Assembly: GCA_023443925.1 (NCBI GenBank)
Contig: JAEZSL010000114.1
Coordinates: 1 to 28,634, forward strand
Reading direction: 5' to 3'
DNA length: 28,634 nt
Source: Bacillota bacterium
GTDB taxonomy: Bacteria > Bacillota_A > Clostridia > Lachnospirales > Lachnospiraceae
Shown: piece by piece, positions 8,094 through 15,971 of the stretch
How the letters are laid out: each line of letters begins with the position of its first letter
Position numbering within the stretch: position 1 is the stretch's first letter
The notes under the pieces: model-generated
Told to the model about the DNA's origin: nothing
Database searches by the model: none
The model's input: the letters and a program-made list of their open reading frames with translations, nothing else
Program-made: the position numbers and the translations under genes

Positions 8094-8178
8094 CACATGT
8101 GTTTTATGACCGGAGGTATCTGTACTGGGTACATGGCCGTCCGCTGTATTGATCCGTTACAGCCAGTGCTTCATTAAT
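8094..8178 (-). pseudogene. Decayed fragment of a second S8 subtilase gene
   Basis: This 85-bp stretch aligns base by base with 3311-3397 inside the intact subtilase gene: by eye there are 7 substitutions and two single-base deletions over 87 positions. On the minus strand it still spells the region before and including the catalytic His motif, INEALAVTD in one frame and PSTDTSGHKTHV in another; the intact gene has PSTDTSGHGTHV. The two deletions break the frame and the conserved Gly is Lys. All seven substitutions are transitions. It starts 7 bp after the aldo/keto reductase stop codon and no other subtilase sequence remains around it. Confidence 0.85.
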
Positions 8179-8185
8179 TTTCACT

Positions 8186-9037
8186 CTAAAACTTTCTCAC
8201 CATACTTGTTAAACGTTCCACTTGTTCCGGGTCATAATGAGAAAAGAATAAAGTTTCAGCTTTATCTAAAGCGGCAATCCGTTCCATATCATCTTTTGTT
8301 AATTCAAAATCAAAAACATCCATATTCTGTATCATCCTATCCTTATTAACTGTTTTAGGAATTACTGATACACCTCTTTGTATCAGATATCTTAAAGCCA
8401 CCTGTGCGTTGGATTTGTTGTAATTATCTCCAACTGCTTTTAATGTTTTGTCTCCGAACAGATTACTTCTTCCTTCCGCAAAAGGTGCCCAGGCTTGTAT
8501 TTGTACTCCGTATTTCTTCATAATTTCATGAGCCTTAACCTGCTGGTTAAATGGATGCGTTTCAACCTGATTGACCATGGGAATAACTTCATTATACTTA
8601 ATGAGGTCGATTAATCTGTCCGGATAAAAGTTACTTACACCAATTGCCCTAAGTTTACCTTCCATATAAAGCTCTTCCATTGCACGGTAAGTTCCATAAT
8701 AATCATTAAATGGCTGGTGGATTAATAAAAGATCTAAATAATCAAGTTGAAGTCTTTCGAAGGATTCCTTAATAGACTTTTTGGCATTTTCATATCCGAA
8801 ATTGGATATCCACACTTTTGTAGTAATGAATAATTCCTCTCTGGGAACCCCGCACTTTTTAATTGCTCTTCCTACCGCAGCTTCATTGCCATAGCTCTGA
8901 GCAGTGTCGATTAAGCGGTAACCTGCTTCTACTGCATCAAGTACACACCTTTCACATTGTTCATGATCTGGAATCTGAAATACACCATATCCTAAAATCG
9001 GCATTTTAATACCATTGTTTAATTCTACATACTCCAT
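8186..9037 (-). CDS. Aldo/keto reductase (2,5-diketo-D-gluconate reductase-like)
   Basis: An NADPH-dependent carbonyl reductase, cytosolic, of 283 residues. The family tetrad is complete: Asp44 and Tyr49 in DTAQSYGNE, Lys74 in TTKVW and His107 in LLIHQP. The motif GVSNFYPDRL and the C-terminal nucleotide-binding stretch VIPKTVNKDRMIQNMDVF are also typical of the AKR5-like prokaryotic group. The start at 9037 is preceded by AAAGGAGAAAAC. The substrate cannot be told from the sequence. The gene stands alone, with a 12-bp palindrome at 9108-9119 upstream. The subtilase remnant lies immediately beyond its stop codon; the C-terminus looks intact but may have been shaped by that rearrangement. Confidence 0.93.
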   Translation of the reverse strand: MEYVELNNGIKMPILGYGVFQIPDHEQCERCVLDAVEAGYRLIDTAQSYGNEAAVGRAIKKCGVPREELFITTKVWISNFGYENAKKSIKESFERLQLDYLDLLLIHQPFNDYYGTYRAMEELYMEGKLRAIGVSNFYPDRLIDLIKYNEVIPMVNQVETHPFNQQVKAHEIMKKYGVQIQAWAPFAEGRSNLFGDKTLKAVGDNYNKSNAQVALRYLIQRGVSVIPKTVNKDRMIQNMDVFDFELTKDDMERIAALDKAETLFFSHYDPEQVERLTSMVRKF

Positions 9038-9107
9038 AATGTTTTCTCCTTTATTTTGATTTATTTATTCTATACTTTGTAAACAGCCTGCTTATTATTG
9101 TATTGTA

Positions 9108-9119
9108 TTATCATGATAA
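9108..9119. promoter_or_regulatory. Perfect 12-bp palindrome upstream of the aldo/keto reductase gene
   Basis: TTATCATGATAA is a perfect palindrome about 70 bp before the start codon. It may be an operator for the reductase gene; no clear promoter boxes could be fixed next to it. Confidence 0.35.
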
Positions 9120-9178
9120 CAGCTCATTCCTTATATGCTTTAAATAAACATTTGCAATTTATACTCGTAAATGCGACT

Positions 9179-9805
9179 TTAGCGTATAAAGTTTGTCATA
9201 ACAGCCGGCAGCTCATCCGGGAACGGGACATTGCTCTGATATCTGCACTTTATAAGGTAAGCCATGTTATTAGCCAGTGTTTTCATAATACGTACCCCTT
9301 CTTCATCGTTATATACATCCTCAGGCGTAAATCCGTGTATACCATTCCAATAGCAGGATGACACAACCGGCATTTCCGAAATGGTAAAGTATTTATTCAG
9401 CTGATCAAAAGCTGCGCTTGAACCACCTCTTCTGCAGCTTACAATACATGCACCAAACTTCAGTCTTTTGGCCTCCTTTTCAAGGCTGTAAAATAAACGG
9501 TCGAAAAAGGAGGCTGCCGCCCCTGTAGCGGAAGCAAAGTGTACGGCAGATCCAAGAATGATACCGTCTGCTTCCCGAAAAGCCTGTCCTACTATATTAA
9601 CCATATCATTTTCAAAAACACATCTGCCGGCATTGTCTGGCTGTCTGCATACCCGACAAGCGGTACACCCTAAAACCGGTTTTTTACCTACCTGAAATAG
9701 TTCAGAATCAACACCATTCTTGGCTAATTGTTCTTTAATAATGCTTAGTCCTGTATAGGTACACCCTTTGGCATTTGGACTCCCATTGACCAATACTACT
9801 TTCAT
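9179..9805 (-). CDS. Flavodoxin-family NAD(P)H-dependent FMN oxidoreductase with Cys cluster (Isf-like)
   Basis: A 208-residue flavodoxin-fold protein. It begins with the FMN phosphate-binding loop NGSPNAKGCTYTGL (residues 7-20) and has a flavin-site motif GSAVHFASATG (85-95). Between them is a cysteine cluster at Cys47, Cys50, Cys53 and Cys62 (CTACRVC then RC), close to the compact cluster of iron-sulfur flavoproteins, though the last spacing (eight residues) is slightly long. It probably reduces quinones or other small electron acceptors. The frame extends to 9859, but the ATG at 9805 has AAGGAGG upstream and aligns with the family start. It is transcribed divergently from the MerR-type gene through a MerR-type promoter, so it is very likely that regulator's target. 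Confidence 0.88.
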   Translation of the reverse strand: MKVVLVNGSPNAKGCTYTGLSIIKEQLAKNGVDSELFQVGKKPVLGCTACRVCRQPDNAGRCVFENDMVNIVGQAFREADGIILGSAVHFASATGAAASFFDRLFYSLEKEAKRLKFGACIVSCRRGGSSAAFDQLNKYFTISEMPVVSSCYWNGIHGFTPEDVYNDEEGVRIMKTLANNMAYLIKCRYQSNVPFPDELPAVMTNFIR

Positions 9806-9850
9806 TCTATTTTCCTCCTTGAATATTCCTTTTATTATCACTATAATAAT

Positions 9851-9881
9851 ATTGTACAACCCGGTAGTTACTACAGGGCAA
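9851..9881 (-). promoter_or_regulatory. MerR-type promoter with 19-bp spacer driving the flavodoxin-like gene
   Basis: Read on the minus strand: TTGCCC (9876-9881), a 19-bp spacer (9857-9875), then TACAAT (9851-9856). The overlong 19-bp spacer is the hallmark of promoters that MerR-family activators untwist. A dyad fills the spacer on the -35 side, as in mer promoters. Transcription would start near 9844, about 40 bases before the start codon at 9805. Confidence 0.8.
9860..9878. promoter_or_regulatory. MerR operator dyad
   Basis: A 19-bp dyad, CCCGGTAGTTACTACAGGG: arms CCCxGTAGT and ACTACxGGG around a single central base, with one mismatched pair. It overlaps the last three bases of the -35 box, the normal placement for a MerR-family dimer. 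Confidence 0.75.
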
Positions 9882-9890
9882 TAGCATTTT

Positions 9891-9954
9891 TAAAATAACG
9901 TCGTAAAATAACGTTTTAAAATAACGCTTTTAAAATAACGCTTTTAAAATAACG
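9891..9954. repeat. Five direct repeats of TAAAATAACG upstream of merR
   Basis: The 10-mer TAAAATAACG occurs exactly at 9891, 9904, 9917, 9931 and 9945, so the period is 13, 13, 14 and 14 bp. Most copies are preceded by TTT or CTTT. The array fills the space between the operator dyad and the merR leader, where the merR promoter should be; no good -35/-10 pair is seen. The spacing does not match a helical turn. Confidence 0.85.
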
Positions 9955-9997
9955 AAAATAATTTGAAATAAATATAAAATCACTGGAGGATTATCTC

Positions 9998-10396
9998 ATG
10001 TATACCATGAAAGAAGTATGCGATCAGGTTGGCATTTCATATGAGACACTGCGTTTTTATTGCAATGAGGGACTTGTTCCAAATGTTAAAAGGGATATAC
10101 ATAATTATAGGCTTTTTGATGAAAGAAATGTAAGCTGGTTAAAGAGTTTACAATGCCTAAAAAAATGTGATATGAGCATTAAGGATATGAAGAAATACAT
10201 GAACTTATGTTTAGACGGAGCATCGTCAATCCCGGACCGAAAACATATGTTAGCTGTTCAGAGAGAATTATTGCTGAGTAAAGTCTGTGAAATTAATGAA
10301 AGTATTGCTTATATTGATAATAAGCAGAAATTCTTCGATGATGTTTTAACTGGTGAGATAAAATATACCAGCAACCTGATTGAGGTTGATAAATGA
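9998..10396 (+). CDS. MerR family transcriptional regulator
   Basis: A dimeric DNA-distorting regulator of 132 residues. Residues 1-70 are the MerR winged helix-turn-helix (MYTMKEVCDQVGISYETLRFY, then wing residues around NYRLFDERNV), followed by the helix IKDMKKYMNLC and a dimerisation coiled coil at about 80-118 that is cut short, as in small-molecule or thiol-stress sensors such as AdhR/YfmP types. Cysteines at about 8, 42, 53, 58, 73 and 97 could serve redox sensing, but the metal-binding pattern of MerR or CueR is not present. GGAGG precedes the ATG at 9998. It is divergent from the flavodoxin-like gene and the dyad at 9860-9878 fits its family. The gene is flanked by tandem repeats on both sides. 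Confidence 0.92.
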   Translation: MYTMKEVCDQVGISYETLRFYCNEGLVPNVKRDIHNYRLFDERNVSWLKSLQCLKKCDMSIKDMKKYMNLCLDGASSIPDRKHMLAVQRELLLSKVCEINESIAYIDNKQKFFDDVLTGEIKYTSNLIEVDK

Positions 10397-10424
10397 GTAT
10401 TCTTGGATACTGACCTATGCACAT

Positions 10425-10557
10425 ACGAAATATCATGTCATTTACAAAATATTAAGCCATGTATGAAATATCAAGAAATTTACAAAATATCATGTCATTT
10501 ACGGAACATCAAATCATTTACGAAGCGTCAAGTCATTTACGAAAAATCAAGTCATTT
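10425..10557. repeat. Tandem array of seven 19-bp repeats downstream of merR
   Basis: Seven consecutive 19-bp units start at 10425, 10444, 10463, 10482, 10501, 10520 and 10539, with consensus ACGAAATATCAAGTCATTT and no spacer between them. Units differ from the consensus by a few bases. The array begins 28 bp after the merR stop and ends before the terminator at 10584, so it lies in the merR 3' untranslated region. The frame that runs through it (10403-10780) just translates the repeat and overlaps the SdpI-like gene on the other strand, so it is not called. Confidence 0.92.
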
Positions 10558-10583
10558 TCTGATATATGGTAAGGAGACCATAA

Positions 10584-10617
10584 AAATAATGCAGAAGAAC
10601 AGTCTTCTGCATTATTT
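10584..10617. terminator. Bidirectional terminator between merR and the SdpI-like gene
   Basis: AAATAATGCAGAAGA (10584-10598) and TCTTCTGCATTATTT (10603-10617) form a perfect 15-bp stem with loop ACAG. The outer A/T part gives a short U-run in either direction. It separates the convergent merR and SdpI-like genes. Confidence 0.85.
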
Positions 10618-10650
10618 ACATTCTATTTTCTTCTTCATCCTCTTACAATA

Positions 10651-11037
10651 TTATGCCGTTTTCCTTTTGATCCCAAACTCATCGAAGTTTTTAATTAAAG
10701 CTGTTTCAGTAAAAACTATTGAAGCAATCAAGAAAATGAGTTGTATGCCGCAAAGGATTCCTCCATATATTCCAACATAATTTACATCTTTACCAATTAC
10801 ATACAACATAGCGATAAAAGAAAGGAAAAACATAATCAAGCCTGAAAAAAACCATATTTTACCGCAGTAGTGATGTGCAAACTCCCAAGTATCCCTGTTT
10901 TTCATCGACATAGCAGTTCGATAACCAAAAATCCCGTTGATTTCTTTGGGAGCATTTTTTATAAAGTAATTACCAAAGCCTATAATTGTTAATGGAATTA
11001 ATAAATCTGAAACCAGCATAAAAATCCAAAATCCCAT
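10651..11037 (-). CDS. SdpI-like membrane protein
   Basis: A 128-residue membrane protein with about three helices. The cytoplasmic signature after the first helix, INGIFGYRTAMSMKNRDTWE followed by FAHHYCGK, is the SdpI/YhfL-family motif (GYRT, then S, N and W at fixed spacings). In Bacillus subtilis SdpI gives immunity to the SdpC toxin, but most homologues like this one have no toxin next to them and their role is unknown; none is seen here. The open frame starts at TTG 11043; the ATG at 11037 lies nine bases after AAGGAGG and is preferred. Convergent with merR, no obvious operon partner. Confidence 0.82.
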   Translation of the reverse strand: MGFWIFMLVSDLLIPLTIIGFGNYFIKNAPKEINGIFGYRTAMSMKNRDTWEFAHHYCGKIWFFSGLIMFFLSFIAMLYVIGKDVNYVGIYGGILCGIQLIFLIASIVFTETALIKNFDEFGIKRKTA

Positions 11038-11243
11038 ATACAAAAACCTCCTTATTAATGAATACTACTTATTACAATAAGGATGTAAGACTGATGCTAT
11101 TTCAAGTATTTGGTGTGATTATATAATAAACATTTAACAATTACAATTAAACAAAGAATAATAGGATATTTATATTTTCAAGAGACTTAACTCCAATTTT
11201 ACTTAGCTTTTACTACTTATTTTACTGCTCCTAAAGCACGCTC

Positions 11244-13823
11244 TCATTCTCCCTGCTTCTTCCACAGCACCCTTACCGGCCCTAAAAGCCCGGACGGTTC
11301 CTGAGGCATATATTTGTCAAACATGTTAGGGATCTGTTTGGCTAAGGTATTGGTTACTTCAATTACCAGTTGATTACAGCAGTCCTGTATTAAATCTGCT
11401 TCTATCTCAAACGCATAAGGCGGACAAATACAGGTGGCAATTTTCCGCCCGTTCAACCATACATTTACCGTTTCATAAGCCTTGCCCAAATCCAGATATA
11501 CCGCCTGACCGCCGCAATCTCTTGCATCAAAACTGGTTTCATACCGGATGACTCCCGAAAATGCCGGCAGCAGCTCCGGTTTTGATATATTGCATAATAG
11601 GGTTTCCTGAATCGGTTTAAAACCAGGATATTCTTTTGCAGTGGACACACTGATCTTCCAGGGGCCGGGAATCCCAGCCGCAAAGCTGTAATCCGTTTTT
11701 ATACTTTTTTCTTCCAGTTGTTTATCCGGTTCTTCCCCAAACAGCACGAATACCGACTCGTAGGGTTCCAAACAGATTCTGATGCCAGCTTCACTTAGAA
11801 CAGGTTTATATTTCTTATCACCCATGGAATCATAAATTACAGGATAAGCTGTCTCACGGAACCGAACCCAGGTATCAACGGTCTTAAATTTACTTTCATT
11901 AACAAAGAAATAGATCTCTTTTCCTTCTTTATTGTAATGGTAAAAACGCAGATCCTCACAGGTTTCTCTTAATGTTATGTCGTAAAAATCCCGATTGGTA
12001 AACCAACTGGTAAGATTATGAGAATCGCATAAATCAGCACCCTGCAGCCTAAAGTCCTGCTCAAAATAACTTCTTTCCGGATAGGCCTTAATAAAGACTA
12101 CAGGTAACCCTTTATCAATAAATTCCTGTAATTTTTTTGTAAAGAGAGGCGGAAAATACTGCGAATAGGGAACCACCAGTGCTTTATACTCTTCTATGTG
12201 GACCACCAGCTTATTCTCACAGATACCGGTAAGCCTCTCGTCCAACAGACAGTCAATGGGTATAACATCACAGTCAATCTGGTTTTTAGCCAGAACTTTA
12301 ACTGTTTCCTCAAAGGGTTCATAATTACCGCCCCATTCCGCTTCGGCGTGGTACACAACAGCCGCCGTGGCTTTATGCTGCCCGCCGGTAATCAGATGAC
12401 ATAAACGGTTGGCATAACCGGACCAGATATGAAAATCCTTCCACTGAGGATTATGTCCTCCTGCATAAAAATGAGGCGGGCAGTCCATGTCCGGAAATTC
12501 TCTCAGAGTAAATGCATGAGGTACAATAAGATTGACACCTCTGACACACAGATGATCGGTAATCCACTTCATCAGCTTCAGCCCTTCCTGCCAGCCGTAA
12601 GCTCCGAAGGCTTCACACATAGTAATCCCATCTTTCTTTGGATCAATATGAGCGGCGGAGCTTGCCATTTTGGCAAGTCCCCAATGATTAAAGTCCACCT
12701 CCACCGGAAAGATGGGGGTATTATAAGACCCTGAAGTATAGCCCGGCAAGATGTTATATACAATATCCAATCCGGAATTATGCAATCCGGCGGTAGACCG
12801 GAAATAATGGCCGGCACCAAATCCCAGGCGGGCATGGGCACCGTTTTCCTCCACCACATGTCCGATTAACCGGACTCCTCGGTCACAACACCACTGGCCG
12901 ATCTGGCCGGTAAAACACTCCCCGAACAGACGGCTGACGGTATTCATATAAAGATAACGCACCTCTGCCGTGATTTCACCACCGTCCTGCCATAACAGCG
13001 GCAGGTATTTCATATAATCAAAACCGGCTTCTTCCTGTATGGTATCAAGCAGGGAATCAGAATAAGGCAGCGGCATGTCAACGGTTCCAAGCCTTGCATG
13101 ATAGGAGGGATAATTACCAAAGCGGGGTTCATCCGTAAAAAATCCTTTTATGGTAGACCCAAATTTCTCTTTAAAATGCTGGTAAACCGGTTCATAGGTG
13201 TACTCAATAAACGCTCTCACCGCTTCTTTTTCCAGGGGGTTAATATGATTTTGTGTATGCTTTTCCCCACAGGTATAACTTTTGATTATGATGAAAACCC
13301 TCCAATTACCCTCCGGCAAATCCCAGTATAAAATGCCGTCTTTCAGATATTCCGTAATTACCAGCAGAGAATCGCTGTCAATAATGTCCGTTTCGATATC
13401 TCTTTTTGCCGCGATTACAGCGATTATTTCTTCCATAGGCTCAAGCCAGCCCTTTATCTGAAAAGAACTTCCTTCCAGAGGACCTAAAGCATCTATACCG
13501 GCTTTCCTTATGAATTTTTTACGGTACTGGGGATATTTCCTGACAATCTCCCCTCCGGCACAGCCGCTTGGATAATCTCCGTCATCAAAGATCCACACCC
13601 CCATCTTTCTTTTACCGGCTTCCTCTAAAATGACAGTAAGATCCTGCCACCACTTTTCCATTAAGTATTCCGGGTGGGGCCTGGGTTCTACGGTAAAACT
13701 CCGGATACCGTTTTCCTGCAGCTGGCCGATCTCCTTTTGTATTGCCGCCCTATCTTCACCATGAACCCAAAATAATGGGTTCAGATAACTTTCTTCATTT
13801 ACTGCGGTTATTGATTGTTGCAT
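11244..13823 (-). CDS. GH106-like glycoside hydrolase (probable alpha-L-rhamnosidase), shorter paralogue
   Basis: An 859-residue cytoplasmic hydrolase with no signal peptide. The N-terminal barrel contains WIFDDGDYPSGCAGG (about 77-91), FFTDEPRFG (Glu232), GHVVEENGAH (about 321-330) and MCEAFGAYGW (Glu404); these acidic sites are the likely catalytic residues but I could not align them to a solved structure. Residues of about 740-855 look like a GH2-type sugar-binding jelly roll (VNVWLNGRKIATCICPPYAF). It shares its motif order with the 1024-residue protein of the same operon, so the two are distant paralogues. The stop of the GH78 gene overlaps its ribosome site (AAAGGAG), so translation is closely coupled. 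Last gene of the operon; no clear terminator follows. The family call GH106 is by motif pattern; the substrate is inferred. Confidence 0.8.
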   Translation of the reverse strand: MQQSITAVNEESYLNPLFWVHGEDRAAIQKEIGQLQENGIRSFTVEPRPHPEYLMEKWWQDLTVILEEAGKRKMGVWIFDDGDYPSGCAGGEIVRKYPQYRKKFIRKAGIDALGPLEGSSFQIKGWLEPMEEIIAVIAAKRDIETDIIDSDSLLVITEYLKDGILYWDLPEGNWRVFIIIKSYTCGEKHTQNHINPLEKEAVRAFIEYTYEPVYQHFKEKFGSTIKGFFTDEPRFGNYPSYHARLGTVDMPLPYSDSLLDTIQEEAGFDYMKYLPLLWQDGGEITAEVRYLYMNTVSRLFGECFTGQIGQWCCDRGVRLIGHVVEENGAHARLGFGAGHYFRSTAGLHNSGLDIVYNILPGYTSGSYNTPIFPVEVDFNHWGLAKMASSAAHIDPKKDGITMCEAFGAYGWQEGLKLMKWITDHLCVRGVNLIVPHAFTLREFPDMDCPPHFYAGGHNPQWKDFHIWSGYANRLCHLITGGQHKATAAVVYHAEAEWGGNYEPFEETVKVLAKNQIDCDVIPIDCLLDERLTGICENKLVVHIEEYKALVVPYSQYFPPLFTKKLQEFIDKGLPVVFIKAYPERSYFEQDFRLQGADLCDSHNLTSWFTNRDFYDITLRETCEDLRFYHYNKEGKEIYFFVNESKFKTVDTWVRFRETAYPVIYDSMGDKKYKPVLSEAGIRICLEPYESVFVLFGEEPDKQLEEKSIKTDYSFAAGIPGPWKISVSTAKEYPGFKPIQETLLCNISKPELLPAFSGVIRYETSFDARDCGGQAVYLDLGKAYETVNVWLNGRKIATCICPPYAFEIEADLIQDCCNQLVIEVTNTLAKQIPNMFDKYMPQEPSGLLGPVRVLWKKQGE

Positions 13824-13837
13824 GGCCGCTCACTCCT

Positions 13838-15931
13838 TTACTCTGCTCCTGCTTCGGTATCCGTGAAGGAGGATTTTTTCCTGTCATTCGTTAATAGTAT
13901 GGAATCGGAGCGGTTATCAATACAAACTTCTCCTGTCTCATTGTTCACATCAATCGTAATAAAGCCATTACCGGCATAGAATCTGCAGTGCATTTTTTTA
14001 AACAAGGTTCTGTCCGGGTCTATTAATATGGTCTTAAAGCCGTCGGTTGTTTCGATGCCCATAAAATAACGAAAGGCAATCGTAGCCGGCGAACCGCTCC
14101 AGGCATGGTTTTTGGAACCCAGGATATAAAAATCCTCCCAAAGCGTGGAGTTTTCATTCATAGCCAGGTTATAATATCTGGATACCATCCTTTTATAAGC
14201 CTCCTTAAGATAACCCATCTCGCAGAGGGCTCGCAAGACGTAATTTTCCATATAGATGGTTGCGTTAAAAACGCTTACCAGAATTTTCATTATATTAGGA
14301 TAATTATCAGCCGGACATAAGCCGGATAGTACAGCTATGGCATTGGCCCTGTCATCCACCAGAATGCCGGAGGAATAATAGGTTCCTTTCCAGAAGTATC
14401 TGTTAAAACCGGCTTTTATGGATTTTTCTCTCTTAATAAGCCAGTCGTTAAACCGATAATCATCTAAGATATCCGCCATTTTCAAGGCAAACTTGACCGC
14501 GCTGTAGTACCAGGCATTTTCAAGCACTTTTTCATCACTATTATACAGATGGTCAAACCATCTCCAGTTACCGTCCCGGCTGCTTAAAAGCCCGTTCTCA
14601 CCCAGCTCCCATAGTTTCAGATAATTCACCGCCGGTTCAAAGGCTTCCTCAAGTACGCTGCTATCCCCCGTATACTTATAATATTCTGCAATCAAACCGA
14701 TCTCACTGATGGCATTCAGGCTCTGGGCAGGCAGTTCCGAATAATTTGCCCCCGGTACATTACCTACTAATATATCCCCTTTTCTCAATTGAATAAAATC
14801 CGATATGGCTTTTCTGATTAACATCAAGGCAGAATTACTGAGCAGAAAAATGGCCTGGGGAACCTGGACGGAGACATCTCCGATCCACTGTCCCCTTTCC
14901 CGGTCCGGGCAATCCATGAAATTATCCCTCATGCAGACATACAATGTCCTGGCAGCCTTCTTCACCAATTTATTCGTCACATCGCAGTCACATTCAAACT
15001 CTCCGATAATATCACAGTCATAGCCGGTTTCCCGGTAACCTGCTGTAAGTATATCAATGGCTGCTTCACTTTGTATTATCATCTGCTCGCCGAAGAGGTA
15101 CAAAATACTTTCAAACCGGTTAAGCCCCGGATGACATATGTACTCAATCCTGTGTCCATTATAGCAGTTTTCCTCATCTCCCGGGCCACCCCTTACGGTA
15201 TAGCGGTCTGAGAAGATGCTTATCACTTCACCGCCTTTTGCATTTATCTCAATATAAGGACAGTAGGTCATGGCATAAGGCAGGTTAACAATATACCGGT
15301 TTTGCTGCCTGGTTGTAAGGGCACCGGTTTTTAGTTCCTGCTTTCTGATGAGCGGAACCGGTCTTTCATAAATTTTCCCCCACTGCTTATTGGAATAGGT
15401 TACCGCTGTTTCAAAAGAGGAATCATCAAAGTCGGACAAATAAAAATCTGATATGTCCTTGTTTCCGTCAAAGCCTAAATTATATCCACCGTATAAATAA
15501 GCCGGCAAAGGTTCAGGTGTTTCATAATAAGCCGGATGTCTGCGGCACCGGAAGGAGGAGCCGCTGTAAATCCCCAGCTCCCTGCATTCCAAAATAAAAC
15601 CTGCTGCCTTGCTGTCCGTATTGTTCCTGCCTTCATTTCCGTAATACCAGCATAACACAGCTATTACATTTCTTCCGGTTTTTAAATAAGGACCAAGGTC
15701 TACCTTATCTGCATAACCGCAGCCCGGCATACTTTCCCTGAACAATCCGCCTTCAAAAACGACCTGCTCTCCATTTACATACAACCAGTATTTCGTATCC
15801 ACTGATATATAGGTGACAGCTTCTTTCACGTCCTGTTCTAATTCAAAGGCTTTGCGAAAGATGACTTTATCATCTTTCCTGGTATTGGCTTTACACCAGA
15901 TCCATTCTGCCTCCAGCTTAACTTCCTTCAT
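13838..15931 (-). CDS. GH78 family alpha-L-rhamnosidase
   Basis: Hydrolyses terminal alpha-L-rhamnose by inversion. Numbered from the start at 15931 (697 residues): an N-terminal jelly-roll domain (about 1-230, including YWLYVNGEQV), then an (alpha/alpha)6 barrel. The family's acid cluster is present as DCPDRERGQWIGD at about 340-352 and the general base region as STLWEDF, with Glu near 599, followed by HAWSGSP. It is shorter than two-lectin-domain GH78 enzymes of 900 residues or more. No signal peptide, so it acts on imported oligosaccharides in the cytoplasm. The frame extends to 15955, but TTGGAGG lies between the two ATG codons and supports 15931. It sits between two GH106-like genes, with gaps of 40 and 14 bp. 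Confidence 0.9.
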   Translation of the reverse strand: MKEVKLEAEWIWCKANTRKDDKVIFRKAFELEQDVKEAVTYISVDTKYWLYVNGEQVVFEGGLFRESMPGCGYADKVDLGPYLKTGRNVIAVLCWYYGNEGRNNTDSKAAGFILECRELGIYSGSSFRCRRHPAYYETPEPLPAYLYGGYNLGFDGNKDISDFYLSDFDDSSFETAVTYSNKQWGKIYERPVPLIRKQELKTGALTTRQQNRYIVNLPYAMTYCPYIEINAKGGEVISIFSDRYTVRGGPGDEENCYNGHRIEYICHPGLNRFESILYLFGEQMIIQSEAAIDILTAGYRETGYDCDIIGEFECDCDVTNKLVKKAARTLYVCMRDNFMDCPDRERGQWIGDVSVQVPQAIFLLSNSALMLIRKAISDFIQLRKGDILVGNVPGANYSELPAQSLNAISEIGLIAEYYKYTGDSSVLEEAFEPAVNYLKLWELGENGLLSSRDGNWRWFDHLYNSDEKVLENAWYYSAVKFALKMADILDDYRFNDWLIKREKSIKAGFNRYFWKGTYYSSGILVDDRANAIAVLSGLCPADNYPNIMKILVSVFNATIYMENYVLRALCEMGYLKEAYKRMVSRYYNLAMNENSTLWEDFYILGSKNHAWSGSPATIAFRYFMGIETTDGFKTILIDPDRTLFKKMHCRFYAGNGFITIDVNNETGEVCIDNRSDSILLTNDRKKSSFTDTEAGAE

Positions 15932-15971
15932 GTATAGTAGCCTCCAAAGTGTCATTTATTGCAGGTGTTTT

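Noticed and set aside
10425..10557. CRISPR array
   Set aside because: The 19-bp units are contiguous with no spacers, and no cas gene is near.
10403..10780. Plus-strand open frame of 125 codons after merR
   Set aside because: Its first half is a translation of the seven 19-bp repeats, it crosses a 15-bp terminator hairpin, and its end overlaps the well-supported SdpI-like gene on the other strand. No ribosome site.
10651..11037. SdpABC-type toxin-immunity locus around the SdpI-like gene
   Set aside because: No SdpA, SdpB, SdpC or SdpR-like gene is present on either side; the protein is called SdpI-like by motif only.
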